DNA of 64,000 nt, taken from positions 1-64,000 of the forward strand of contig JACGCK010000173.1 of NCBI GenBank assembly GCA_014925825.1, given 5' to 3'. The DNA is from Pholiota molesta. Lineage: Eukaryota; Basidiomycota; Agaricomycetes; Agaricales; Strophariaceae. Below, in pieces: positions 1 to 10,477 of this stretch (position 1 is its first letter; every line of letters begins with the position of its first letter). The notes below the pieces were generated by a model. The model ran no database searches. It saw only the letters and a list, made by a program, of their open reading frames with translations, and was not told the DNA's origin. The position numbers and the translations under genes were made by a program.

Positions 1-14
1 CTCAACAGCCTAAG

Positions 15-169
15 TACCCACCACGGGAGCTCAGCCACCTCGTCATATGTATGCTCAGCCTTTGGATTCCGGCTCCCCTCCAGCAGGCTCTTCTTCAGAG
101 TATTCGGCATATGCTGCATTCAATAATGGTCACCCCGTCGACGGATATTCTCGAACCAGACCTTATTGA
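15..169 (+). CDS. C-terminal exon of an unidentified protein (5' end outside window)
   Basis: The window opens at the end of a plus-strand gene. Frame 2 has a stop at 11-13, directly before an AG at 13-14 that can serve as a 3' splice site; from 15 the frame is open to TGA at 167-169. The last 50 or so residues are rich in Pro, Ser, Ala, Tyr and Asn and end in YSRTRPY. Low-complexity tails of this kind are common at the end of fungal transcription factors, but no domain is visible, so no function is assigned. A second frame is open to a nearby stop, so the coding call rests on composition and the splice site. Confidence 0.4.
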
Positions 170-630
170 TTGAGGTGAAGACGTCCGCAACAATTTCATA
201 CTAACTATGTATACCTATGACATCGTGTTTCCATTGATATCTCTCCTCTTTAATTCCTCCATGCTCTGAATGGGTGCTGGGCACTCTTATAATGCCTACC
301 TTACTGTTGCAATAGTTGTATCGATATCCTACTCTATCTATAATAATCGTTGTCCAAAATGATGATGTCCTTACTCAATAACCTAACTGGTAAGGCCGAA
401 GTTGCTACAAGTTGGAGTTTGTACATGAAAGATATAAGTACTCGATCTTACTAGCCACACTAGCTATCAGCGCTCGGGCCAGCAGGTATGCATCCAAACT
501 CGCATCCATTCATCTTAGAAAAGATATAAATTGGAACTGCAAATAAGTACGTCCCCACTGCCATGCTGGTAACGCTAGCCTCAACACTGCGTGCACCCTA
601 CAGAATGTCTGGAGTGACATGAACATACGA
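170..630. other. intergenic, 3' sides of converging genes
   Basis: AT-rich spacer between the end of the plus-strand gene at 169 and the stop of the minus-strand kinase-like gene at 631. No gene, RNA or repeat was recognised. Confidence 0.5.
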
Positions 631-1959
631 CTAAGAATCGGGCATTCGATAGGGTATAGCAGGCGTTTGTGTGATGATATATGTAATACGACGAACCCAA
701 TGAGGGAAGAAACGATAGATAAATCCAAATATATTGTCAGTACTGTGCCAAACCTGAGAGCGAAGGGTCCAACTGCTTTGAGAACGAATAATATCCTCAA
801 GCATGATCACACATTGCTCGATCGTGGGCCGCTTTTTGGGGTCTTCCTGGACCATGGCCTCCACGAGAGGCTTCATAAACCCGAAGCCGAACTTTTTGCC
901 TATGTCAAATTCGGGCTGACCCTAAAAGTGGGGATATTAGCCCATGTCGAATACAAATGAAGAAACTCAAACAGACCTCTGTAAAATATGTTCTAATAAG
1001 ATTCCCCAGATAATAAATGTCAGTTGGAAATGGGTCGCGCTTTTGGCGCAGTTGGCTGAAGTCCCGAAATTCGGGGGCCGACTTGTCGTTGCCTCGCAGG
1101 CTCCAAACAAGTGGAGATGTGTCGGACGGGTGGAACCGAATTGACAAACCAAAATCAATCCAATAGTACCTTGGTGGGCGTTGCGTACGCGTGTACTTCG
1201 CAGAGGAGGAGCCCGTGAACTCTCTGTTCATATCGTTTCTGGCCGGGTGAAATCCATCTGGAAAAATTTCCGATGGATCCATCATGACGTTGAGTCCAGT
1301 GCAGTCACTAGACACATTTAAAAGTAAATGACAGTCCATTCTTTCAAGATTGAAGCATACCGATGTGCTATATGGCGGCGATGAAGGAAGCGCAGACCCT
1401 AAACAGAATGAGCATGTAGAAATAAGAGATTCAATGTCATTACCTTGAAGATTTGTTGGAAGAAGTCCAGGCACTCTCCAATTGTGTCAAATCGCGGGAA
1501 GTCGAATGGACATAGAAGTGGCATCACAATGATCACATATTCGCTGTCATCAGGGATTTCTAACAGCTCGTAAAGGTATACGCAGTGATTATCCGGATCT
1601 GATAGCTGTTCTGCAGAAGAGACGTATTCCGAGACTCTCATCTCGCAGTTGCTTACATGGTCCGTTGAAAATATTTTTTTCAACATCACTGGCGTTTTAT
1701 CAGGCAAATGAATTGCATCCATTATGGGTGCTATCTAGTGCTTGTTAGCGCGAAGCATATGTGTTCCATATTTCTGGACACGTACCCCTCGGGTTGCAAA
1801 ATCTTCTCGTCCGCGCAATACATGGTAATTGGCTGCTGGATTCGTGTCCCAGGAGGGAATCCAATCTGGTTGATAACGTGCTCGCAGTTGGTAACCGCAT
1901 GACAGGAGCCATGGCTGTTTGTCGCGCCAGTATCGCTCCTGATTGTCCAAGGCCGACAT
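631..1959 (-). CDS. protein kinase-like protein, tandem copy A
   Basis: Five exons (1786-1959, 1444-1734, 1361-1398, 977-1307, 631-921) give 374 residues with phases that fit throughout. The N-terminus (YWRDKQPWLLSCGYQLRARY) is characteristic of a large basidiomycete family of short kinase-like proteins. Seen in the product: a VAIK-type lysine in VMLKKIF near residue 77, the catalytic loop HRDCTGLN at about 167-174 (assembled across the exon 3/4 junction), and DFG at about 219-221. A glycine-rich loop is not obvious, so activity and substrate are unknown. The first intron (1735-1785) is 51 bases with an in-frame TAG at its acceptor, so it looks like a nonsense mutation if unspliced. Start chosen at MSALDNQ, where similarity with copy B begins. 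Family assignment is firm; function is not. Confidence 0.8.
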
Positions 1960-2451
1960 GGGAGTAGCAGTCAGAGGAAAGACAGGAGTGTCAGGACATA
2001 AGCAATTGAGATGGGTCTGTGGATGCACCCAAACAACACATGCTATTTTAGGAAGCCAACTCAACCCAATGGGCTGATTACTACTTGCCGAATTATGTAC
2101 ATCAACAACAAAGACTCGGAAATGCTCTGAAATGCTTGGGAAATGCAGCGCCTTGCTTGTCTTGCGAGTTCATGCTGACTTTATCAGTTCTCGATACTCT
2201 CAATTCATGCTGCTTGTCGGGCGGTATTGTTTTGACGTTGGACCTTGGCGGGACACTTACTGCCGATAATCGCAGAACGATTCAGACATCAATGGGGCAT
2301 TAGTAACCTTTGTGGGCGCTTACCCGGGAATGGGGTACTTAAATACCAAAGAACCAAATCGCGAAGGCTGTGATGTCCAGTGCTGACCCACCCGGCACCC
2401 GCCCACTTGCGATGTGGTATTTTTTTAATAATATAGTAGGGGTGGACCCAC
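1960..2451. other. spacer between the two kinase-like genes
   Basis: Holds the promoter of copy A and the 3' flank of copy B. Sequence similarity between the two copies fades just upstream of the start codon and at the stop codon, so the duplicated unit is essentially the coding region. No other gene seen. Confidence 0.5.
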
Positions 2452-3795
2452 TCAACCACCATCATTAGCTACAATCGGCACTCGATGGGGTATAGCGGGC
2501 GTTTGTGTGATGATATAAGTAATACGACGAACCCAATGAGGGAAGAAACGATAGATAAATCCAAATATATTGTCAGTACTGTGCCAAACCTGAGAGCGAA
2601 GAGTCCAACTGCTTCGAGAACGGATAATTTCCTCAAGCATGATCACACATTGCTCGATCGTGGGCCGCTTCATGGGGTCTTCCTGAACCATGGCCTCCAC
2701 GAGAGGTTGCATGAACTCGAAGCCGCGCTTTTTGCCCATCCCAAATTCAGGCTGACCCTAAAAGTGAGGATATTAGCCCGTGTCCAATACAAATAAAGAA
2801 ACTTGAACAGACCTCTGTAAAATATGTTCTAATAAGATTCCCCAGATAATAAATGTCAGTGGGAAAAGGGTCGCGCCTTTGGCGCAGTTGGCTGAAGTCC
2901 CGAAATTCGGGGGCCGACTTGTCGTTGCCTCGCAGGCTCCAAACAAGTGGAGATGTGTCGGACGGGTGGAACCGAATTGACAAACCAAAATCAATCCAAT
3001 AGTACTTTGGTGGGCGTTGCGTACGCGTGTACTTCTGATAGACAGAGCCAGTGAACTCTCTATTCCATTCGTTTTTGACCGGGTGAAATCCGTTTGGAAA
3101 AATTTCCGATGGATCCATCATGAGGTTGAGCCCAGTGCAGTCACTGAACACATTTAAAAGTAAATGAGAGTCCGTTCTTTCAAGCTTAGAGCTTACCGAT
3201 GAGCTATGTGGCGACGATGAAAAAAGCGTAGACCCTGAACAATATGAGCATGTAGAAGTAAAAGATTCGATGTCCTTACCTTGAAGATCTGTTGGAACAA
3301 GTCCAGACACTCCCCAATCGTGTCAAATCGCGGGAAGTCGAATGGACAGAGAAGTGGCATCGCAATGATCACATATTCGCTGTCATCAGGGATTTTCAAC
3401 ACCTCGTAAAGGTATACGCAATGGTTATCCGGATCTGATAGTTGTTCTGGGAACGAGACATATTCCAAAACTCTCATCTCGTAGTTGCTCACATGGTCCT
3501 TTGAAAATATTTTTTTCAACATCACTGGCGTTTTGTCAGGCAAATGAATTGCGTCCATTACTGGTGCCATCTAGTACTTGTCAGCGCGAAGCATATGTTT
3601 TGCAAATTTCTGGGCACGTACCCCCGCGCGAGCATAATCTTCTCGCGCGCACAATTCACTGTAATTGGCCGCTGGTTTCGTGGTCCAGGAGGGAATCCAA
3701 TCTGGCTGAAAACGTGCTCGAAGCTGGTAGCCACAAGATTGGAGCCATGGCTGTTTGTCGCGCCAATATAGTTCCTGATCATCTAAAATGGACAT
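2452..3795 (-). CDS. protein kinase-like protein, tandem copy B
   Basis: Five exons (3622-3795, 3280-3570, 3197-3234, 2813-3143, 2452-2757) give 379 residues. Exons 1-4 and all four introns (51, 45, 53 and 55 bases) have exactly the same lengths as in copy A; only the last exon is longer (306 against 291 bases), adding a few residues after the shared C-terminus. The kinase landmarks are kept: VMLKKIF lysine, HRDCTGLN catalytic loop and WIDFGLS. The 51-base first intron again carries TAG at its 3' end. Both genes read in the same direction with about 490 bases between them. Both appear intact, which points to a recent tandem duplication rather than a gene and its pseudogene. Substrate unknown. 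Confidence 0.8.
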
Positions 3796-4491
3796 GACTA
3801 ACGAGAGCAAAAAGAGATTGAGGTTGATGTAAGACGGGGCAACGATAGAACCTGTAAGGCGCAAACGCGATGGTGAGTAGGACTCAGATTACGAAGAGTT
3901 GTGGAAGCAGATGAACGTCGTCAGAAATTACTCACATCAACTAAATGACCGGGGTTTGAATCTCTTCGTACCTGTGTGCAGATTGTGTGCAGATGTGTGA
4001 GAGGTTTGGCACAATATGTAGACTTCCATCACCACATGCCGAGTGGCACTGTACCGTTGTGGGCTCGGTTCTTATAAGCAGGAGATACTTATCCTAGTGG
4101 ACCTTCAACGTGGTAAAACGAGTATTCAGCTCTGCAGAAATCAAATCCCTCGATATGCGTGTTGGGATGGCCATAGATCTAGAAGGTACAGTTACAAAGA
4201 GCACCAAGACTCTGGGCGTATGACAAGATGAGTGGTAAATATATATAGAAATGAAACACTGAAATGGGGGTAATAAGTAGCAATAGTCATGAGCATGGGA
4301 TCCACTAATCCATTTTCTCGTATGACACGAGGTTCCACCCGGGGTACCGGAACGTCGAAGATGAAAGGTGTATGCAGTTGTACAGGGAGACGTCGTTCAA
4401 GTCCATGTCCTACCATGATGTTAGTGTAAGTTGCAGGTATCGAAAGCAATGCGAAGATTCCAGAAAATGCGGCGTAATGTCGATGCAGTTT
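3796..4491. other. intergenic, promoter side of kinase-like copy B
   Basis: About 700 bases with only short open frames. It lies between the start of copy B and the stop of the M50B-like gene, both on the minus strand. Nothing recognised. Confidence 0.5.
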
Positions 4492-5933
4492 TCATGTCGG
4501 GAGGAACGATGCTAATGACAGATATAAGATGCAAGGTAGCTGGTGAATATAGAGCATAAGACGTACCAGCTTGAGCATTCATTTCTTCAGTCGTCATCTA
4601 GTAAAAGCAAAGGCGTTGTCAGTATCAAGTTATATCTCAGCACTTGAATCAGGTATCTCACTTTGAAGGCAAATATTCCAAGAATAGCGAAGCCAGCCAA
4701 AGAGGCAAGTTGGAACATTATCCAAAATGTTGCCCAAACTGTACGAAAACGGAGAAAGGTTACTAAAACGTTAACCAAATAGAAAATCAAAGATCTACGT
4801 ACCGTGGGCACCTATCCGCGGGTATAAGAGTGCGAATTGTGTAGCATCAGAGTCGTTAGTTTTGTGAAAGAATCTATCATCGGCGACATCCCCTATATCA
4901 TATGGCATGTTAGATTCATCCCGAGTTAAGTATCATATTGCTCACAAACAACAAATAGGATGCTATCGAGGTATCAGATTAAAGTAAGGCTATACACAAG
5001 TGATTGACGCACTTCATCACGCCAATAAATAAGCAATACCACCGCAAAGCCTGTCTATTTCACTTATTCAGGATGATAATTCGAACGATGATCTAAAATC
5101 CTCACCCATGGTCCACAAACCAGAATCCAATAAGCAACGCCTCGTAACAAATCGTCAGCAGAATCGTCCTAAGCAGAGTCAAATGTGAATTTCTACACAG
5201 CACGTTGCAGCAAAAAGACCCACAATTTGTCTCGTACGAGCACAAGCGGCAAGACTAGCCCCACCCCTAGCACAAAGCTCATAATCTTCGCTACCAGCGT
5301 ATCCCACCCGGCTAGTACGAACGTGCCTCCCAGCAACGTCGAGCCGATGTACCCAGCGGAGAGGGTGAATCCCGGGCTGCCTCCTTCAACGATCGTTGCA
5401 CCGCCCACATGGGGGTCTATTGTAATTTTGAGTATTCGGCCGCCAGAGAGAATAGCCTGCAGTGATGAAACACATGTAAATGAGCGTTCGAGACAGCGTG
5501 AAGTATGAAAACGACACGCGGTGGGACCGTGTGGCGGGCGCGCACAGCAGATATATGGCAGAGCTCGTGCCAACCAATCGCGAAGAGTTTGAGGGGATTG
5601 ATGAGGTTGCGCACGACGGGCACGTTCCAGAAGCCAAAGATAACCACAGCCATTGCTACAATCTAGTGTGATGGAAGACAAGATAGCGTCGGTGAATGGC
5701 ATTGAGTAGGAGGAGAAACGACGTTGACTTACAACGTATAGTACGACAACCTGTAGATTGGAAAATAAGACGCGGCCTTATTTAGTTCTTTTGTCTTCGA
5801 TCTATAGGATAGGCCAGCGAAATGGCGAACGCACTTGGTCGCTTGACGGTGCTAGAGGGTTCACATTGCCGACGGCGGTCGCTGTCGGTATCGGGGCGGC
5901 CACTGTTGGCAACGCTATTGTAGATGTAGACAT
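4492..5933 (-). CDS. M50B-like membrane zinc metallopeptidase
   Basis: Eleven exons (5835-5933, 5733-5750, 5546-5662, 5224-5456, 5106-5168, 5013-5054, 4946-4962, 4803-4892, 4662-4738, 4567-4597, 4492-4511) join to 268 residues with closing phases. The zinc-binding HExxH motif is HELCH at residues 71-75, in IGWHELCHI, followed by SGGRILKITIDPHVGGAT as in the fungal peptidase M50B-like family. About six hydrophobic segments surround it, so the protein should be multi-pass membrane embedded. M50 peptidases cleave within or near the membrane; the substrate here is unknown. Exons as short as 17, 18 and 20 bases are required to keep family-conserved residues such as the DHGQALRWYC stretch. The protein ends in FLPT, as relatives do. 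Start chosen at MSTSTIAL. Family call is strong. Confidence 0.88.
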
Positions 5934-6501
5934 AGGTTCCCGCAAGAAACCACTGAAAACCGAGATAATAGAGGGTATAAGTAGCAGGGTGGTGGAGGCG
6001 TCAGTGCAGTGAGCGGCCTCGTTTTTCCGGCCATACCAGATCAACACCACGTGAGACCGGATGCGACGCGTACGTCACGTGTACAAAATATTGCCTCCGA
6101 GAGCGGGCGCTTATTTTGATGCACCCCGGCCGACTCTACCCAATGCGCAAATTGATCGTGATGAAAATTGTTCTCTAGCACCTATAAGACTGACAGGCGA
6201 TAAGAAGATACAAAGTTGATTAATTAAATGATCCCTTCCCATAATATGCAAGTATTTCACGATAGGGCGCTAATAGATTTAGTAGGCATTTATCAATTGC
6301 GAAGTCCATTCGTTACATTAGAATGACAGCTACGTACTGCTTGATAGTAATTTACACTAAGCATTTTAGCATGGCGTTCTACAGCAGGGATTAGGCAACT
6401 GATAGCTTGAAAAAGGGTATAAAAACTCAGATTCCTCAGCTATCATTCATTGTCAAACACCAAAGTCAATTACCTCCTCAACCTCTCAACCAGCCCTAAC
6501 A
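5934..6501. promoter_or_regulatory. divergent promoter region with TATA box
   Basis: Separates the minus-strand M50B-like gene from the plus-strand secreted repeat protein. TATAAAAA at 6418-6425 lies about 84 bases before the ATG at 6502, followed by a CT/CA-rich leader without an upstream ATG close to the start. The TATA-type promoter suggests regulated, possibly strong, expression of the secreted protein (inference). Confidence 0.6.
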
Positions 6502-8025
6502 ATGTTCACCAACACCAAATTCATCATGCTTTCAATCCTTCTTGCCACAGGCAATGCGGCGGCCCGTGTTGCTGTTGTCACGAAGCCCGCAAGCGCTGGC
6601 TCCAGCTCCGCTGCCAGCACCGTCTCGTATATCACTCCAACCACCCCCACTGCCACTGGCTACCCTGGTGGCCCCGGTGGCGGCCCCTCAGGCAGCCAAA
6701 CTGGTGGACGACCCGAGCCACCCGTCGAAGGCGCCTTCCCCAGCGGTTCCCCCAACAGCCAGAGCGGCGCGGACGGCGGCCGACCAAACCCATCGTTCGG
6801 TGGGCAAGGGGGCTTTGGCCCCGGTGGTGCCCCCGGTGGTGCCTCCACTGGCAGCGAGAACGGCAACCGCGGCGAACCCTTTGGTCCTGGAAGCCCCATG
6901 CCCAGCGGAACCTCCCAAAACGGTTTCCCTGGCGGTGGCGAGCCTTCGGAAGGCTCGCCTTTTGGGCGCCCAACCTCCCAACATGTTCCCCGCCAAAACA
7001 ACAACGCGCCCTTCCAAAACGGCGGCCATAGCGGCGCAAATGGCGGCGAAACCAAGCCATCATTCGGGCCTGGGGGCTCTGGCCCCGGTGGTGCCTCCAC
7101 TGGTAGCCAGGACGGTCCCAACCCACACGGCGCACCAGGCTTAGGTTCCGAGGGCCCCATCAGCGGCACCTCCCATAGCGGCTTCCCCAGCGGTGGCTCG
7201 CCCGAAGGGCCCTCCCAACATGTTCCCCGCCAAATCAACAACGGGCCCTTCCAAAACGGCGGCCATAGCGGCACAAATGGCGGCGAACCCAGCCCATCAT
7301 TCGGGTCTGGGGGCTCTGGCCCCGGTGGTTCCCCCGGTGGTGCCTCCACTGGTAGCCAGAACAGCAACCCACACGGCGCACCAGGCTTAGGTTCCGAGGG
7401 CCCCATCAGCGGCACCTCCCATAGCGGCTTCCCCAGCGGTGGCTCGCCCGAAGGGCCCTCCCAACATATTCCCCGCCAAAACAACAACGGGCCCTTCCAA
7501 AACGGCGGCCATAGCGGCACAAATGGCGGTGAACCCAAGCCATCATTCGGGCCTGGGGGCTCTGGCCCCGGCGGTGCCTCCACTGGTAGCCAGGACGGTC
7601 CCAACCCACACGGCGCACCAGGCTTAGGTTCCGAGGGCCCCGTCAGCGGCACCTCCCAAAGCGGCTTCCCCGGAGGTGGCTCGCCCGAAGAACACCCATC
7701 CTCCCAACATGTTCCCCGCCAAAACAGCGAGCGGCCCTTCCCTAGCTCTGGATCCGGCCAATCCAGCAACATCACCACCGCGAACAACAGCACCTTCTTG
7801 CCCTACACCATCGCCTACTATACGCCCCCTTTCGACGTGCGCGGCCTGTCCACTGTGATGAATGGAACTCAAGGCGAGCTTTTGGTCGAGTTTATCACAG
7901 AGAACGGCGGTGAGCGGGACGGCGACTGGTGGAAGGTCCCCACTGCGGACTTCGTGTACCACATTGAGAGCTATACCACCACCATTGGGGGTGCCGTGTA
8001 TAACCTCACGGCTGTTTCTGCCTGA
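6502..8025 (+). CDS. secreted Gly/Pro/Ser-rich tandem-repeat protein
   Basis: A single open frame of 507 codons. Residues 1 to about 21 (MFTNTKFIMLSILLATGNAA) form a clear signal peptide. A short Ser/Thr-rich linker follows, then a low-complexity region made of tandem units of about 78-82 residues rich in Gly, Pro, Ser, Asn and His. The last 85 or so residues are not repetitive (FLPYTIAYYTPPFDVRG, GDWWKVPTADFVYHIES) and contain three N-glycosylation sequons, so they may fold as a small domain. No GPI signal is evident. The same signal-peptide pattern starts the gene at 62955, so the two are probably paralogues. Likely an extracellular or cell-wall protein; no known domain was recognised. The GC-rich repeat also leaves long frames open on both strands; the signal peptide and TATA box choose this frame. 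Confidence 0.8.
   Translation: MFTNTKFIMLSILLATGNAAARVAVVTKPASAGSSSAASTVSYITPTTPTATGYPGGPGGGPSGSQTGGRPEPPVEGAFPSGSPNSQSGADGGRPNPSFGGQGGFGPGGAPGGASTGSENGNRGEPFGPGSPMPSGTSQNGFPGGGEPSEGSPFGRPTSQHVPRQNNNAPFQNGGHSGANGGETKPSFGPGGSGPGGASTGSQDGPNPHGAPGLGSEGPISGTSHSGFPSGGSPEGPSQHVPRQINNGPFQNGGHSGTNGGEPSPSFGSGGSGPGGSPGGASTGSQNSNPHGAPGLGSEGPISGTSHSGFPSGGSPEGPSQHIPRQNNNGPFQNGGHSGTNGGEPKPSFGPGGSGPGGASTGSQDGPNPHGAPGLGSEGPVSGTSQSGFPGGGSPEEHPSSQHVPRQNSERPFPSSGSGQSSNITTANNSTFLPYTIAYYTPPFDVRGLSTVMNGTQGELLVEFITENGGERDGDWWKVPTADFVYHIESYTTTIGGAVYNLTAVSA
6973..7720 (+). repeat. coding tandem repeat, units of about 234-246 bases
   Basis: The marker CCCAACATGTTCCCCGCC (one base differs in the third copy) recurs near 6977, 7211, 7457 and 7703, spaced 234, 246 and 246 bases. 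The second and third full units are nearly identical. All spacings are multiples of three, so copy-number change keeps the reading frame. A weaker related unit precedes the array from about 6730. Confidence 0.85.
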
Positions 8026-8260
8026 GAGCCAATGTAAGTGTTGGATCTCTTCATATCCCACAGCCATGTTACTCACCACAGTAATATCCACCACGTTAGA
8101 CATTCAAGCCTCTCTTTTGCTCCATGCCATAGACGAGGCAGTACCTAGATATTACATGGACTGAAAATGTGTTTTGCTGATGTAGACTTTGCTTTGCTAT
8201 GAATTGATCCGTTTGTGCTTCATCAGTGTGATTTGTACGTTGTGGCCACCCTATGTAGGG

Positions 8261-8680
8261 CCATTGATTCCTGTGGTAAGCCATAGAAATTTCGTCGTTA
8301 AATTGGCTCAGGAGCTACTTGACAAGCGGATGATGCGCCATCCCAGCACGGGTCACTTCTAGTTATACATAATTCAGCACATCGAAGACGACATTGGCGT
8401 AGTACATTCAGTGTTCTAGTTGACCCGAATCACAACCTTGCCAACATGCTTTTGAGACTTCAAGTATGTATAAGCCTTGGCAGCATCCTGGAAGTCGAAC
8501 ACCGTGTCGACAATCGGAACAGTTTCGGCGGGGTTGGCTTCAATCAGGCGGATCAGGATATGGCGGATCATATCCTGAAATCTAAGGATGACGTTCAGCA
8601 ATGTGTCCAGGCTACAGAGCGTCGAAAGACTGACAGGAAAACTGAGCCGACGTAGATACCACGAACGATAGGGAGCCGCG
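8261..8680 (-). repeat. duplicated 3' end of the quinone oxidoreductase gene (partner 14019-14425)
   Basis: About 410 bases, nearly identical to 14019-14425: part of exon 10, intron 10, exon 11 and 3' flank of the intact oxidoreductase. This copy has a 15-base tandem duplication in the last exon that adds five residues. Similarity stops sharply near 8680, inside coding sequence, and near 8261, in the flank. Confidence 0.85.
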
Positions 8681-9551
8681 GCAGGAAAGCGCGCACGAAT
8701 CGCTCGAGATACGCGTGCTCGATATCCGGGAGGACATCGCGAACTTGGGCTATCGCCAGGTGGATGAAGGCTCCGGGGTCCGCGGCGACCGCTGCAGTGT
8801 TGGCAGCTACAGGAGCAGGCACAGGGGCCGGGTGCGCTGGTGATTGATATTGAGCGGGAGCAGGGGCAGGAATGGTGACAGCGACGTGCGCAGGGCCAGG
8901 CGCAGGCTGGGGTAGGATTGGAGCAGCAGCAGCAGCAGCGCGGGCATGCGCAGGCGCAGGATTTGGTGCGGCGGCGGCATGGGGAACTAGAGCTGGAGTT
9001 GGAGCGAGAGCGGGTGGCGCGACGCGGGCTACGGGTTGTACGGCCGCAGGTGGCGGAACAGGCGGCGCGGCAATAACAGCAGCAGGTGGGATGTGTCCGC
9101 TGCAGGAGGGGGAGCAAGAGGTGCCGACAAGGAAGCTTTAGGCACCGCCTGCTCTTCTGCTTCGCGCTGGACGCTCTGGGAGTGATCGAGTTCAGTAAGC
9201 AAGCGGGGTGTATATACCGCGCGTGCATGGTAAAACGATTGCGACGCGTTGTCGATGGCCTTGGCTGAGGTGTTGGGGTACGAACTTGCGACGGTCGGCG
9301 ACCAGTTCACTCTGCTGGCGGGGCATCTTCTGGCTGGCAGAGATGAAGGTTTCGTCGGAAAGAAACTGCTTTGCAGCGAGCTCCGAATCGTAGTCCACTA
9401 CCGCCACTTCGCTCCCTGCGTCCTCCGACTGCATGTGCGGATCTGACGTGACGGCGTTGGCATTGCCCTGCGTGGGCTTGGGAGCGAGCCGCATCGGCAA
9501 CTCCGCGTCTTCATCGTTTTCCGAGTCCTTGAGTTCGATAACCGGACCCAA
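8416..9551 (-). pseudogene. chimera: RNF216-like N-terminal part fused in frame to oxidoreductase last exons
   Basis: Read on the minus strand, 9551 down to about 9260 encodes an acidic start (VIELKDSENDEDAELP) and a charged helical segment. The sense then moves to another frame (about 9270-9100, AKAIDNASQSFYHARAVYTP) and returns to the first frame for an Ala/Pro-rich linker and FIHLAIAQVRDVLPDIEHAY. This last motif resembles the N-terminal region of RNF216/TRIAD3-type RBR ubiquitin ligases. At about 8680 it runs without a frame change into oxidoreductase sequence (LPIVRGIYVGSVFL), can splice at 8635/8581, and ends in the oxidoreductase stop at 8416. The two frame breaks and the missing RING make this a likely pseudogene, although the fusion point itself is in frame. 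The RING part of the same gene type lies at 13500-13978. Confidence 0.5.
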
Positions 9552-10477
9552 GATCCGTCCCTTTGTCCGACTACACTACACGCAGTCGTGGGTGGCGCCT
9601 TGGGAGACGCGTTCGACGCGCCGGGGGGGGGCCTTGCGAGCGAGTGCGGCGGCGGTTCGGGCGCGGTACTGGCTCAGACGAGGAGTCGAGCTCGATGATG
9701 CACGCAGTTCGGGAGATTAAAAACTACGACTTTAAGCTGTGGTTGTGCCACTGTGGAAGACGAAAATGTCACACATAATAGACTCAAAACAATCTCAGTC
9801 ACAACATGTGATCGACGCGTTCAGCAGCTTGCCTCTGAATTTCTCTTAACTTAGTTTAACAACTTCAAGTACTGACGAGAACTCAAGCTTCAACTTCTCA
9901 AGGCCGGAGAGATGGACTTGCTAACAATTGTCGGTGCAGGCATCCCATGTTACTCCACGCGCTCTCCTCGCGCAACTCGAATCCAGCTTTCCTGCTGCTG
10001 GCTCGCACAATATCATGCCACAGGCGGAAGAACGCCCTGAGAGTATTACGCCCATAATGCCGAACTGTAAGCACTTTCCTCTCGTTCTTTTCTTGCGAGG
10101 GACCTAATCAGGAGTTCCTTCCGGTTCTATGGCCTGGGTTATGACCATGTCCGATATCATCTGGGATGAACAGAATATGCTTATGCGGAGAGTGAGGCAG
10201 CGAAACGGACGGCTGTTGGTCGGACAGGTAAATCTGACGTGCTTTGTCTCCTCGTATTGCCGGATCACTATAAAGTCAGCGACAATGCATGCACAGGACC
10301 CCATCGTTTAAATACGATCCTTCGTTCCCATACGCCGTAGCCGCTGGTGAGTAGCCCGCCATTTTCATGAGCAGTGCAAGCTCATTCGTCTTCGCAGGCC
10401 GGCCCATGGACCGGCACGGGATCCGTATCCCGGAACGCGCGCAGACCCCGCATAGCTTTCTGCTATCCTCTCGTACA
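9552..10477. other. flank of the broken ligase locus and HET promoter
   Basis: The first 200 bases are GC-rich and may hold more of the degraded ligase N-terminus. The rest is AT-rich, without a recognisable gene, and ends at the start of the HET gene. Confidence 0.4.

Larger units (their letters stand above)
631..3795 (-). repeat. tandem gene duplication (copies A and B)
   Basis: Positions 631-1959 and 2452-3795 are two direct copies with the same exon-intron structure and high nucleotide identity in exons and introns. They start to differ at the stop codon and upstream of the start codon. Confidence 0.85.

Noticed and set aside
1735..1738. Apparent nonsense codons (TAG) in both kinase-like genes, suggesting pseudogenes
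   Set aside because: They are the last bases of a 51-base intron with perfect donor, branch and acceptor, so the genes are intact after splicing.
3945..3975. tRNA T-loop-like sequence (GGGTTTGAATCTC), with a similar one near 43690
   Set aside because: No acceptor, D or anticodon arms can be paired around either site.
6660..7793. 377-codon minus-strand open frame opposite the secreted repeat protein
   Set aside because: It is the mirror of a GC-rich, Gly/Pro repeat. It has no signal peptide, no domain and no promoter, whereas the plus strand has a TATA box, a signal peptide and a non-repetitive C-terminus.
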